Origin: Litomosoides sigmodontis
Lineage: Eukaryota; Nematoda; Chromadorea; Rhabditida; Onchocercidae
DNA: 64,000 nucleotides
NCBI GenBank assembly: GCA_963070105.1
Contig: OY718807.1
Coordinates: forward strand, 1,927,001-1,991,000
Direction: 5' to 3'
Positions 24,998 through 38,129 of this stretch are shown in pieces. A program made the position numbers and the translations under genes. The notes under the pieces are model-generated. The model was not told where the DNA came from, did not search any database, and saw only the letters and a program-made list of their open reading frames with translations. How positions within the stretch are numbered: the first letter of the stretch is position 1; every line of letters begins with the position of its first letter.

Positions 24998-27900
24998 TTA
25001 AGAAAGAGAGATTTGCTGAAAGATATTTTGCTTCTCATTCACATTCATTAACGGACTGCCGTCGTTTAGACTTGATTTGTATCTAGCAGCAGTAATAGTA
25101 TTCTTGGAGTTGCCGGTTATTGAATTAATTTTGACCGCTGTCTTTTCGAGATCATTATTTTCCTCAATTTCCTTCTTCTTTCCTACTTTTTTCCACAACC
25201 AATGTATTGCTGCAATGAACAGCAGCGGTACTGGTGTCATACTTGCGCAAATAACGGGAATCAGCGCACTAATATCCGCATCCGGATCAGGAAACGAGAA
25301 CTGAAAGTGTGCAATGGTAATTTTAAATGAAAAAAGAAGAATATCCACCAACACAAAAATTTTTTCAGCAAATGACGAACAGAACTCAAAGATTTTTAGA
25401 ATAAAAAACACTCTTTTTCGTTATGAAACAATTTATTTCACAAATGGACTTAGCTATGAATCAGAATTATACTAATATCTTTGCCTACTAAAGTAGCCCT
25501 TCAAAAGAATATATTTTACTCGTATCAATTTTTCTTTAATTATACATACATTAATATTAATAGTTAATTAATTAATAATTAATTAGTAATAACTTACCTT
25601 TAGCAACATGATAGCTATACCGGTATTTTGAATCCCAGTTTCAATTGCTATCGCGGTGACATTGGGTGGTGACTGTCGAAGAATAACTGCTGTGAAGCAA
25701 CCAATAGCAAAGCCACACCAAGGAAGCAATAAACTTCTGAAGAAATAAAATGTAAAAGAAAAAGATGAGATGAATAATTGAAACATTCATAAGAAATAAA
25801 AAGTAAAATGATACCCGATAACAGTTGTCCACGTCAGTAAACGAAGCATATATGAATTGGCTATTGCTCCGAAACCAATTAAAAAAACCAGGACGAATAT
25901 AATAAACGGGCGCATAACCTAAAAATGTCTGTGTTAGCGAGCAAATACTGTTTGCCTGAAAGCTCACAAAACAGGATAACAAAATCCATTCTCCTTAGTA
26001 GTTTGAGAAAGCAAACCTTTCGAGCCCGAAGTCGCAAATCCGGCTTGAAATGTGAAATTACAACACCGAAAATCAGCGGCACTATCAGTATAATCAAGGA
26101 AGAGACGATTTTGATATATGGAACCTTGATAACTACTTCAGGATGGAAACTGTTAAGAAAGTGGAAACCCAAAAGCCACATCCACAGTGGTATCATCACT
26201 ATAATGTTGTCATAAAATAGTTTCACAATGAAAATATTACTCCACCTCATGTGTAATTCAGGAGAAAATTTTTATACGTGAAAAATTTAGAATAAGGTAG
26301 GAAATAAATCTATCAAAAAAAAGACAATATGCGCTTTTGAAGATGAGCACAAAACAAAACTACCTGAAATGATTAAAAAAAGAAAAAAACAACGACTAAA
26401 AAACACTTTCTTTGTCTTGAACTTTTATTCGTTTAGTAATAAAGAGGTAAATTTACCTAAACTTGCTACTGTGCTACAAAATGTCATTGTTAGAGATACC
26501 GGTAAATTTCCATCCAACAAAATAGTCCAATAATTGCTAGCACCACCACCAGGTACGCAACCAGTAACAAATAAACCAAGTGCGAAGGAATGCAAACCAT
26601 TAGAGGTGAACACAGCATTTGCGATACCACAAGCAAGCTAAAAAAATAAAAAAGTAAATATTTTTCCACATCCTTCATACTGTGGCAGAAAGATCTATAA
26701 CAAAACATTATTCTGAAAGCTTCGAGAAGCGCAACATGTTTGGGCACTGAAAAATCGTACAGTTCAGTTCAATTGGCTCGAAAATCCTTAAGTGGTGTTT
26801 TACTCCAAATAGGAGGAATAACATCGCCATTTCAATTTCAATGCTCCGCAAGAAAAGCAGTTCGTCAGTGATAAATCATTTATTATTTTCTCCAAACTAT
26901 AGGCTATATTTGGGCTTAAAAAATTTTGCATACAGCTTGGTTTTAAAAATTATCCCTTATAAGTAAATTAATTTCGTTTAACTAACCAAAGGCATTGCAA
27001 TAAACTGTGTGCAAAAACCGATCAACGGTGCTACGGGTTCTTTAATCACTTCTAACATAACATGTGCATCAACCTAAAATAACTAGTAAATCAGTTACAA
27101 CGATCCATTTCAAACCAAAATTGATCACATTTATTTGAAAAAAGATTTCTACATGTGCATTTCTGAAAGCAAAAACAATTACCTCACAACCCATCAACAT
27201 ATTGGCGATGATAATTAAAATAACCAGTGCTGATAAAAATAACCGATTTTCAAGTCTTTTGCTGTCCTGAATAACCCAAACATCTAACGAGTTACTCCGA
27301 TCAAAAATACTTTCATCCTGCAATAAAATAACGAATTTCCTATTACAATGAAAGTTCTAAAATTGTAACACCAGTGGCTTAATGAAAACAACACTGTACT
27401 TACTTTGTCTCTTCCATATAAAAATTGATAAGCATTGTACTTACTTACTTTGTCTATTTCATATAAAAATCGATCAGCATCCATAGTTTCATTCATGCTC
27501 ATTAAACGTACCTTTAGGGCTGTTTTACCAATAAAATTTCCCGTAAGTGTAACATTTATCTGTAAAATTGCAACAAATTACTCGTCTCAAAATGTCAGCA
27601 AATTTGCGGGTAAGAAAGATTTTGAATGAATTGTGAAAGAATAATTTCGTGGAAACTTCGTATGTCTCAGAATCGTTTCTCTTCGACGAATATTCACCCA
27701 ATTTGAACTGCTCTAGTTTTTTCGCTGCTGTAGCAATATTCTCATCAGCTGATCTGTAAACATAGATGATAATGTTGCTTAGATGACATCAAGTAGTTGA
27801 GTTTACTTTGTTTTTTAAGAGTCTATATTATTCATTGCACGCATTAATCGTGTATGAAACACAAAGTGACATTTAATTTTAATAAGAAAAGTAAAATATT

Positions 27901-28169
27901 AAAATTTGAAAGTTTTAAATGACGAAAATTTCTAACTTTAGAATAACTGCAAATGGTTTTTCGGGTGGTAATTTTACAAATGCTTGACGATTCGTATCGA
28001 CATCAACGGCTATTTTGACAGTTTTATTCGTACCAGTTACAAGATCATGAATGTAGGGAGGATCGAATCGAACTCGAGCAATTGATTGTATGCCAGAACT
28101 GGTCACCGATACCATCATATTTAGAATCAGTCGAATTAGCAGATAAAATGGACAACCTCGGGAAGCCAT
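24998..28169 (-). CDS. SLC10 / sodium-bile acid symporter family protein
   Basis: Minus-strand exons join in frame: 27937-28169, 27657-27753, 27449-27559, 27183-27317, 26987-27073, 26457-26637, 26017-26198, 25815-25918, 25598-25736 and 24998-25300. They give about 523 residues. An N-terminal hydrophobic stretch (LLIRLILNMMVSVT) is followed by an extracellular domain of about 150 residues. Some 8-10 membrane spans follow, including FLSALVILIIIANMLMGCEV, PLIGFCTQFIAMPL and the SBF signature region GLFVTGCVPGGGASNYWTIL, then AIAIETGIQNTGIAIMLLK. The tail is charged and cytosolic. The long N-terminal domain resembles SLC10A3/A5-type members more than NTCP. Substrate unknown. Exon 3 has alternative donors (27512, 27449, 27404), the last two created by a 45-bp duplication. 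Confidence 0.88.
27401..27490 (-). repeat. 45-bp tandem duplication spanning a splice donor
   Basis: Two diverged 45-bp copies lie side by side. On the minus strand each ends in GACAAA|GTAAGTA, at 27449/27448 and 27404/27403. Preceding residues read ADRFLYEIDK and AYQFLYGRDK. The spacing is 15 codons, so use of either donor keeps frame with the next exon at 27317. Confidence 0.75.
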
Positions 28170-31100
28170 TTATTTACACCTAGCATTAAGGATGTGTCTT
28201 TTAAATAAAAATAATTTAATTTATTTAAAACGAAACGAAGAGAACTTCCGACCCAATTTTTGCCTGCCTTTTTTTTTATTTTCTCTTTTTTGCCAATCGA
28301 ACGCACACTAATTTATAGCTAAGTAGTAGTTTGTGTTGTTAAAGTGAAAAATAAAGGGAGGCAGAAACAAAATTACAAACCACTCAAATACTATTTTCAT
28401 TAGTCAAACGGAAAATGAAAAAAATTTATTCAGTAAAAATTCTAGTTGTTTTTTCCTAAATATTACTTTCATTCATCATAACTTATTAACATAAAAGCAA
28501 TTTTGTTAAATCAATTATTACTTTCTAATATTACCGATGAAATACATCAGTTGATTAAAATTAATATTAATATCACGCTTGACTTCAATACCTTTAATTA
28601 ACATCATTAAAATTAATAATTCCGCACGAAAAGTAGTTCCACCTAACAAATACTTACACTCATTTGCTAAAAGCTATTTCAACGCTAACATTTTCTAAGC
28701 ATAAAAATTACTTTTAAATAAACTGCAGGAAAATAAGGCATATCCGTCGTATCAGTAATCCTAGTAGCATTGGAAAATAGCGACAACATTTTCATAATAA
28801 AAAAAAAATCACAAGCAAGCGATGATTTCTACATTATCGTGCTAGAAAATGTTTGAAATGAAATCCTGAATTATCTGCTGGAAAAGTCGTAAAATGAAAG
28901 AATGGAAAATTACATTAAAAATTGTTCTTTTTTTTCACAGAATAAAATTGCAGACGAGAAGATATTCGCAAAAAAAAAACACTAAAAAATTCCGCCGTTA
29001 AAATTAAAAAAGTGCAAATACATCGTTTCATAGCAAAATTTTAATTAAAAAAGTAGATTAAAATGAGACTGCCATTCACATTTCACACAAACAAAATTAC
29101 TTCACTGCAATTGCTCGCAAAAATCCAACATCTAATTTTAGTACAGTTAATTACCACAATTCACTAATACGTACACCATTTCTTCCTTATCAGCCCGTCA
29201 ACTTATTAAGCTTTATTTTCTCATCCTACCCTTTTGTTTTCAATTGATAAAGAAAAAGTGATTACAGCGTTAGTGATTGATAATAGAGCGGTTTTTGATA
29301 AAAACTAAGTGCATCATCAAACTGATTAGCTTTTGATAGAGTAGAATGAAACTGATAACAGTGATGCTTCTTTTTGAAATGATGCATAAGTGGAATAATA
29401 AATAAAAATGGGATGAATTAATGAATTGTCTTGATAAGCTATTGAAAGTCTTGACAGCAAATCACACTAGGACCTCATCAAAATAATCAATTTTAGCTGT
29501 CGCTATGGTTATTTATCGTTTATGTGCAATTATTCTAATTGCTAATATTACACAACAAAAATTCCTCTGATCATATAATAGACGAGTAATTTCCAAATCA
29601 TAAAATTAATGCACTGTTGTACAAAGTTTCTATTATTACGAAAAAGAAGATTAAGGTTTTTTAGGTGAAAATCAATTTTTTTTTTCATATAACATTAAAT
29701 ATGATGAAAAATTGCTATAGAAACATTCAACTTTCAACAGGATATTTTTTCCATACAATAGCTAAACTGCTTGTGCTACACGAAAAAGGCTTAGAAACCA
29801 GAAAATTAATGAAACTAAATAATTGCTATGCGAAATGCTACATAAGCTATTTGAATAAAGGAATAATAATTGAAATGTGATGGATGAATGGATGGATGAT
29901 GCATCAAATGATGCAAAACTACAACTGTATTCAATTACGAAATGAAACGTAAAAAAAAAGTGATGAATGGTAGATAAGTATTGAGGAGGAGGAGGAAAAA
30001 AATTCGTTGGATGTGACAAGATGTTATTCACTGTACTCTGTGAAATGAATTTCCAAAAAATGATTGATAGTTGTGTTGTGGAGAACAAAAAAAAAAAACA
30101 AAACATTTCATTTCTATAATTTTGTCGCCCTCCCTTGTCCACCTACAGATATACTAGTTATTGTGAATCATTTAGTAAGTGAAAAGGATACATTCACATA
30201 ACTTCCTCTCACATTCCCATCCTTTTCATTACACGTCATACTTGCACTACACGAAGATTTAAATGTACTACAAACTTCTTTCACCTGCCACTATGCTATA
30301 GCAAAAATTATGTTTTGAAGTGATATATCATCGAAGTGGAAAAAGTTCAAATGATCGTAAGACATTTTAGCCGTGTAAAACTTACATCACTTCATTTCTC
30401 CTACTGCAATAAAATATAAATTTCAACTTACGTAAACAATTTTCCTTCACTTCTAAGTGATAAATGAAAAAAATAGTAAAATTATTAGAATGAATAAGAT
30501 TAAAGTCACAGTGAACATCTCCTAGGTCAGTGAAACTCGCGCTCATCTTCACACCTCAATCGATTACAGGAATGATGATGGATGACCTAAATTATATTTG
30601 CATACACAGATATGTATGCATGTAACCAGTAACATACTGATATGTTGAAGCAGTGCAACTAATTGATTCGCACTCACCGAAGGCAAACCATGTAATTTAC
30701 AATGTTGAAAGCAACTGAAGTATAATAACAATGAAGAAAATTTGAAAAAAATTTTATTGGTCTAATACTACACGGAAGAAAAAATACAGAAGTGTTTAAC
30801 GTATCACATTTCTGTAAATTTGTAATAAATCTGTTTCACATAGAAGATGAAGCAAAGTGTGATCCATCCAGTTTTAAGATATGATAATAGAAGGGATAGA
30901 AATTAAATGCTAATTTCTTTTGTTGCTCCTTTCATTTTTTTTCTCTCCTTAACATTAATGTTGTCATAGCTATTTGACCGAATTTTCTAACATCATCTTA
31001 AGTATGTAGTATTTATGACGAATAAAAAACCTTAAAAAGGCAATACTCGCCACCATACTTTGGAAAATAAAAACAAAAAATTGGAAAACAAATCAGTACA

Positions 31101-31652
31101 ATGAAGCAAAACATTAGACGAGAATCCAATAGGATAGAGTAATTTTACTATTGTTGCGATACACAAAAGTATAATTTTTACAATTTCAGTGGAAAAAAAA
31201 AAGGATTGCTTTCTACATATGCCATTAAAAGAGCTCATTATAAAATTTCTGAAAAGGTTTTATAGAATGGTATAAAACATAAACAAAGTAAAGCATCAAC
31301 AGTTAGTAATGAGATGTTTTTTAGATTAAATTTTGTTCGTGAAATTACAGAATAATTTATGATATCAGTATTAATAAAACGTGAAAATATCTTTTTCCTC
31401 TAGAGGATTATAATCACTCTAAGGTAATTATTTTCCTATCATGAAGACGTACAATATTACCTAAGATTTTACTAAAGTGATTCTCGTTGGACAATAGCTG
31501 GAAAGGATCGCACCTACTTTTTTCTTTTGGCAAAAATTTGGAAATGCTGTTATCGTTTGAAATAAAATGATAACAATAGCTGATGATATCAAGTACTAGC
31601 TCAATCAATACTTAACAAATTTCTCGTTTCTGAATTAAAAATTTCATTTGTT
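28170..31652. other. Large gene-poor interval
   Basis: About 3.5 kb of strongly AT-rich sequence without an exon, RNA gene or long repeat that I can support. Open frames at 29665-29880 (+), 29762-30142 (-) and 31414-31608 (-) are low-complexity and overlap each other in part. It probably holds the SLC10 promoter and the 3' UTR of the PMP3-like gene. Confidence 0.5.
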
Positions 31653-32032
31653 TTAAACAGTACGTGGACATTCGAAATAAAAGCAAACGTAGATTGCATG
31701 GATAACACCAGGTATCCAAGCCAGCATGGTGAAAATAATATTCAATAGGAAATGTATGTCACAACCGCGAACCAGTAAAACGGCAAGAGGCTGCAATAAA
31801 TTCAGCACTTTATTCTTTCTTAAAAAATTATTCTTTGTCAATCAAAATTGATTGATATTGATGTGTGTCAATAGCAAGCAAATATTTTCAAGTCAAAAAA
31901 GTGGTTACGAACTGACATTTAAAAAGTATATTAAATTAAGAATTTGTATCTAAATTTTTACTTCATTTCAGAAACGAATTAACTTACTGGGAGAAAAAAA
32001 CAAAGAATGACCAGAATCACTGAGAGGCACAT
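31653..32032 (-). CDS. PMP3/UPF0057 family membrane proteolipid
   Basis: Exons 31988-32032 and 31653-31790 give 60 residues. The sequence reads MCLSVILVILCFFLPPLAVL, then LVRGCDIHFLLNIIFTMLAW and IPGVIHAIYVCFYF. This is the family pattern of two membrane spans, with FLPPLAV in the first and the (L/V)xRGC turn between them. PMP3-type proteins are tiny plasma- or endomembrane proteolipids affecting membrane potential and salt tolerance in yeast and plants; the nematode role is not established. The intron falls between the two prolines. The gene lies 808 bp downstream of TRAPPC2 on the same strand. Confidence 0.88.
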
Positions 32033-32840
32033 TTCTCAAGCTATAACAGCACGTAGTTGCTAATTGTCGGTGTTATACGTAAGCTGAAAATATACCATTG
32101 GATTTGTGAAATACTTGACAGGCATTTCTTCCACATCATATGCAACTAAATCGATTACAACAAGTCATTATAGGCGTTACTATAATTTTTAGTGAATTAC
32201 ACGTCACGAAAAAGCTGCGAATTGCAAGCCGGACAAGATGACTGTGGAAGACAATAAAATTGTAGACAGTTACAAATAAGCAAATTTCTTCATGTACCTC
32301 TTAAATTCATTTAACAAACCGTTTTCATCAACCACCCCATGAGCTTAAATCTAATTATAAAAAATTAAATCACAGAAATTATATTTCCAAATATTAAGGA
32401 ATAAAACATGCGGAAGAATGTCTGGAACATTTATCTCCCGTTAAAAACATTAACAATTTCATCATATGGTATTTGAGCAAAAAAAAGATCTGAAAATCAA
32501 GCATGAATCACAAAGTCAAAGATAATATTTTACATGGGAAAATTTCTTTGTCTGTTTCGCAAATGGAACAAAGATCAAACTACTGAATTTTGGTCTTTAC
32601 CAAATTGTTGCACATCGTCACGCAATAATTGTGATTACATTAAGTTGTGAAAAAAGAGGGGGGGGGGGTCCTAAAATCTACGTCTAACATTAACAGGCTC
32701 CTAAATTGTATCTTTGGTTTTCATAAATGAAACGTCGAAAAAAAAATAACCGTTCAATTTATACTGCTGAAAATAACGCATGAAAAACAAAAAAAAAATG
32801 GCAGCATTTCACTCATTACAATATTTACTAACACAATTTA
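32033..32840. other. Intergenic between TRAPPC2 and the PMP3-like gene
   Basis: About 800 bp. A G9 run at 32660-32668 is notable in this AT-rich context and could mark an assembly or sequencing-difficult site. No exon seen. Confidence 0.45.
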
Positions 32841-33669
32841 TCACGTGTTCAAATATTTCTTCCCATAGAACAGAGACTTTTGTTCGAAATTGGATGATGT
32901 AATTGGAGAATTAATTTCATAAAATGGATTCATTGAAAGTTTGATATACATTTCGTAGATTTCCTGCAATGAATTAGCAAATCATCCAAAATAACAATCA
33001 TCCGCTTTTATAACCAGCAATATTAAGTTTTTTAATATCCTTTAAAACTGTGCATCAAGCGCATTAGAAATCAACTGTTTTAGAAGTATCAGAAAAGTCA
33101 CAGCGTGCTAAACAAGTAAGGAGAGATTTCACTGCAATAAATTGGTATCAAAACTGATACCTTTACTGATATATGATATTGGAAAAAACCTGGAAAAATT
33201 GCTTAATTCCATCTTCATTCTTCTGACAGTGAAGCATAACGAATCTGATACGACTTGCAGTGACAAAAGCAGAAACATACCACTCATTAAACTTATCCAC
33301 AACCTGTTCAGTCAAAATAAAATCATATTATTAATCATTGCCTGTAATTTTGAAACTTCTTAAAGTTAATGCTATTTAAAATATATTTACATCTGTTGGC
33401 CTTCGTTAAACATTCAATAAATAAACTCTTCCAAACATTTGTTATCAAATATATGAAAATAAATGAGCGCATACCTTTAAATACATTTGAGGATTGGTAA
33501 GCATCTGCTCATCAATAATATCCAGTGCAGCATGAGCGATGAACTGATTCAGATGACGTGTATCCGAATCGAGTCGCTTTTTAGCATCAACCACAGGAAA
33601 TTCCATTTCAAATATCAACTGATCGTTATGTCCAACAATAACAAAATAGTATTCTCGATCCGCACTCAT
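32841..33669 (-). CDS. TRAPPC2: TRAPPC2 / sedlin, TRAPP complex subunit
   Basis: Exons 33475-33669, 33190-33303 and 32841-32963 give 143 residues (human 140). The product reads [17 protein letters not shown], then [37 protein letters not shown] and [15 protein letters not shown], and ends in KKYLNT. This is a longin-type core subunit of TRAPP tethering complexes acting in ER-Golgi traffic. The start ATG follows a TTTTTGCAG acceptor by 6 nt, consistent with SL trans-splicing; an upstream TTG-initiated extension is not likely. Confidence 0.95.
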
Positions 33670-34539
33670 CCCATCCTGCAAAAATTTAAGCCGGCTATTT
33701 CGGACTAACTTAAACGAGAAAACATCTGTCGTCGCGCCGACAACCCACGGAAATCGCCCTCACGCGTAACAGATGGTGGGTGGCAAGCAAGCAATGGCAA
33801 TTTTTAACGAGGCCCTCACTCTTCACTCAATTATTTGTTGATCATTTCCTGTCTGTGTTGTGATTACCGTTTAGTCAATCCACCAATTCCGTTCACCTCA
33901 GCGCCGATCACTGATAACCGGTTTATTTACGTGTTTTGAAAAGTGATAGGGTGGTTAGGCGTAATGTCCATTTCGCTTAGATTAATACTTGAGCATTCAA
34001 ACAAAATGATTCAAAATTTCCTCATATGATTGATTGTACATACACATTTGCATGTCTAATTAATTCTTAGTTACAATGATTGTTTCTATCGGTAGATGTA
34101 GTGAGGTAGTAAATGCAGTGAAAATGGATAGCTGAAATTTTTTTCTTTTTTTCTTCCTACATCTTGTCTTCTCTCTTCGTTCTCTTGTGATTCTTGTCAC
34201 TCTCTGTCCTCTCTTCCAAAATTGCGTTTCTTTCTCAGTCACTGAGAACTCTTTGTTAGCTCCTCATTATCACATCATATTACTCGAAATTTTTTTTCGT
34301 TTACTTTTTCCACCTCAGGGTTGTTATCAGTTTTTCCCAATTGAGTTTTTGCAAATTTAGTTATGCGGTTATTCGTGATGTACGATGTGCGTAGGTGATA
34401 GAGCATTTATAGGTTAAGTGTACCAGTGGTTCCTTGCTTAATTTGTGAAGAGAGACTAAAGCAGATTCGTACTTCTATCATTGTGAATTTTGGAAAATTT
34501 TACGTATGTTATGATAATTATTGCAGTATAGTTCACAAA
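33670..34539. other. Divergent promoter region, TRAPPC2 / MFF
   Basis: 870 bp between two genes read outward. The part next to TRAPPC2 (33720-33790) is more GC-rich than its surroundings. A T/C-rich stretch lies at 34138-34240. A good acceptor (ATTATTGCAG, ending 34526) marks the likely trans-splice site of the MFF mRNA. Confidence 0.5.
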
Positions 34540-35675
34540 ATGCATGTGCCGCAGCATATCACAATTACCGGGGACACTGATCGGGAACCAAGACAACGTC
34601 TTAACAGTACACATGATAAGTACGCTTATCAGATGAATGTGCCAGAAAGGATTCTTGTTACTGGAGGCAATGAAACACGTGCCGATCGTGCACCACCATC
34701 CGAAGTAATGCTTGATCGTATGCCTGTCCTCTGTCCAACTGCAGTGAGTTGTCATCTTTCTACGTAGATTTTTATTGTTGGATTGGAACTGGGTGTTGTT
34801 GTTGAAAATATTTTGTGTAAGAGGGATTAGTATTGGTCAACATCATACATTAGATAATTGAAGTGGGTAGAAACGTGAGGTTTAATTGAGGAGGAACACT
34901 AGTAGTATGTGATTTGTGGAGAAATTCTGGTTTTATAAAATCAAATTGTTGCATTTACTATCGTGTTGTCAGTAACACCAGGAAGTGGATATAGTTATAC
35001 ATGGATTTCTGTGTTAGATAACGTATTTTGGTACATTAGTTAGTCATCTGATTCCCTAATCATTGTTATGTTCCGACTCTTTTTTTTGTCGATTGTTGTG
35101 AATTAATTTTGTAGCAGTGATTCAGCTAGATTTATCTCCTGATATGGAACATTAAACTGTAAAACATTTTCACTGCAGCAATTGACCACTCCACCGAGCA
35201 TACTGACACTCGATAAAGCGCCGTGTCTGGAAGTTGCTGGCGATGCACCATCTCCTAGAGATTCGCCTCCTTTACAAGTAAGATCCTTCATATTTTATAC
35301 GATTTTGAATGGATTTATTGGTATATTTGTTTTCTAACCATTTGTTATTTGGTTCTTCCTTTGAAATTATTTTGAGCTGAATTTTATATGTAAAACAGAT
35401 TCAAGGAAAGGATTTGTTAGCGTATGGTGTCAAACCTGTATTTAAAGTTATAGTGTAATGTTGCAATTTTTAAGGAACTTTCATCACTGGCGGTAGAAGA
35501 GAATCCTGTACGTGAATTAAAATTAATGAGACGGCAATTAGGGCGTATGTCGACACGTTTGTATCAGTTAGAAGATGACTTCGAACGCAGAAGAACTAAG
35601 GAATCTTTACTGTGGACATATATGTTCAGTATTACTGGTCTATTTTTGTATTTATTTTTCAAAAAAAAGGTTTAG
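34540..35675 (+). CDS. MFF: MFF-like fission factor, tail-anchored
   Basis: Exons 34540-34743, 35179-35277 and 35475-35675 give 167 residues. Two short conserved repeats near the N-terminus (MHVPQHITITG and MNVPERILVTGG) match the Drp1-recruiting motifs of MFF/Tango11. A proline-rich middle is followed by a coiled coil (VRELKLMRRQLGRMSTRLYQ) and a C-terminal membrane anchor (YMFSITGLFLYLFF) with basic tail KKKV. MFF recruits the dynamin DRP1 to the mitochondrial outer membrane and peroxisomes. The start was chosen just after the acceptor at 34526; the longer frame upstream has no ATG. Confidence 0.9.
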
Positions 35676-38129
35676 ATTTTGCTTTTCATGCTAATTCTAC
35701 GAGTATCTGCATTGATGATGAAAATGCGTTGTACTCCAACGAACCATTTTCTCTGTTGTTTGTTGTATTAGCAATTTAGCCAGTGTTTACATGCTGTTAT
35801 GTTTTTACTTTCACTCGAGAATTTAGGCGAAACCACTTATTGAGCCACACTTTTTTTTTTTAAACCTCATTTTTGCCCACTTTGCAACTGAAGTTGTAAC
35901 TTCTGATTGTGTCGTGCCGTCAGTTGCTTTTTAGTATAATTTTTTTCAGTTCATTTCCCATACTCTTTTTTGTTTGTGTGATACTGCAACTTATGCTGAC
36001 GTATCAGAAGCGTACTCAGTTTTACCAACCATGTTTGTGGATCTCTACTGTCAAGCCTTAACCTCATCTCTACCTTTAGTTAAGTGCTATACGTGGAGTA
36101 TTGTGTTTATCAAATGTTGATTTATATATATACATATATATATAGAAAGTGTTATTCAGGTTACAACGCATTTCATGAAAGTTTTTGATAATTGATATAA
36201 GTTCACAGGCGTATTTATTTAAAGTAAAATAACTAGAATCATTAAATTAGATTGTAGAATGGCGAATTTGTAATAAACATTATATGTAGTGGGAAATGAG
36301 TTAAGTGTTTTTTGGCTTCGTCCATATAAACAGTCGTAAAGTGCCATCTCTACGTTTCATTTTTCAGTATCTTGATTTTCCCTTGTTTGCAATTATCTTA
36401 AGTGATTTACTGTTCGTATTCTGATTTTTCGTAATTAATTAAATCCAGGAACTCAATTTAATATGACTGTTTCTGTTCTATTAATGGCTCCATCCTTCCG
36501 TCGCTTAGTCTTTTTCTAAGAAAAATTACGTACTTGACATTGTCGAAAATACTGAGATAATAACTATAATTAATCTTTGTGGGAGATTTCTCTCTGATTA
36601 TATGTGTATAATGATTCATATAATGATACGATAACTAGCTATATCAGCATTACTTGGTTGAAATGTTACTATTCATTGATACATTTCAAGAGCACATAAG
36701 ATAATGAATATGCCCACGCCAGTTTTGTGAAATTTTGGAAGTGAGAAATGTTCCTTTCATTGGTAAAATGTTATGATACAGTTGACTGGTGAACATTTGG
36801 AAATTTAATATTGAATTTTGTGCATGAAGTTGTAAATGAACATAAGCACTCGAGTACGGGAAGACCAAAGTTTTTTACTTAAATGTAAATTTTGCTCCTT
36901 GGTTAATGTGCTTGCTAGCATGACTAGCACAAAAATAATCACTTGTACGAAAAATTTCACATACCTCTTACAGCCATTTAAATGGGGAAAAGCACAAAAC
37001 TTCGAAACTGTACTACCTCTGCAATCTTTAACAAAAATCACCGATAAACAGTTCCAAGTATGCACCTCGGTGTAAGAGCATTGATTTATGGTCGATCAAT
37101 GGAACATGTTTTGTTCGACTAAAAACCATGAGAATTCCCACTGGAAATGATGTAGGCATTGAGATGGCAACATATTCTCATAAGTAGAAAATGATTAGTA
37201 GAAGGAAGAGAGAGAGAGAGAGTTAGATGAAACTTAGGGAATTAATGTTAACGAAGCAGCACGTTTTTCTCGAAGCTAACTGAAGGGAGCAAACTGTGAA
37301 AGAAATGCCGCTCACAACAAATGACTGACTTCATCTCTTCTTCATTCAACAGAACGAAACACACTGCTCAGGAAGCTATCGAAATGTTACGGTATGAGAG
37401 TTGATGACTGTAAGAAAAATACGATCATTTGGCGAATGAACATTTTTGTTTTACGCAAATGTAGAAGGGACGAAATGCTAACTCTTATCACATTATCACT
37501 AACATTTGTCGTCGATAATGATCAGGAAAAAGCGCAAGAGATCGGAAATCATGCAATGCATCAACAGCTCCCGAGTGTTGAAATTGTTTCAAAGCGCAGC
37601 TGACAAAGTGTGGGAGGACAAATGAGATTGATTGGGGAATTTTGAATGGTAAGCATCAAGAAGTTGGAATATCGTGGAATGTGTTGTGGAAAAAAGAAAT
37701 TAATGACATCATTTTTTTGTTTTACATCTAACTTCACAGGATAACACACCGTGGCACTCTCGTCCTTTGCTATATTTCAAATTTTTAAATCTTAGCTATT
37801 TGTGTTGAAGCGCTAAGCGAAGAAATGAATTTATAATTACGGAAAAGTCGCAAAATTGCTTCGAACCGCTATAGCGACCAAAACGTATTGCTTCGACAGT
37901 AGCTACCCCTTCCTAAGGGATATTTTAAGGGTTTTGTGATTCCTTGTGAGGACGTCGATCGGGTGGAACGGGGAATTTATAGATTTGATTTAATGAAATC
38001 AAAAAATCATAAATGTAATTAAACATGAAAAGATATATTGCTGTAGAGGAAATATTTGGTTTAGTTGTTGTAAATATGGAATTAGAGTTGCATTTTGTGT
38101 AGGAGGTGATTTATAATTTGCAGCAAAAT
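35676..38129. other. Intergenic between MFF and RSRC1
   Basis: About 2.4 kb containing an (AT)n tract near 36123-36144 and a (GA)n tract near 37207-37221. Open frames on both strands (36805-37075, 37394-37603) have no recognised features. A more GC-rich patch at about 37860-37980 could be promoter-proximal to RSRC1. Confidence 0.45.

Noticed and set aside
29762..30142. 126-residue minus-strand open frame rich in Phe/Ser/His
   Set aside because: Low complexity, no family resemblance, overlaps another open frame on the + strand, no supporting splice sites.
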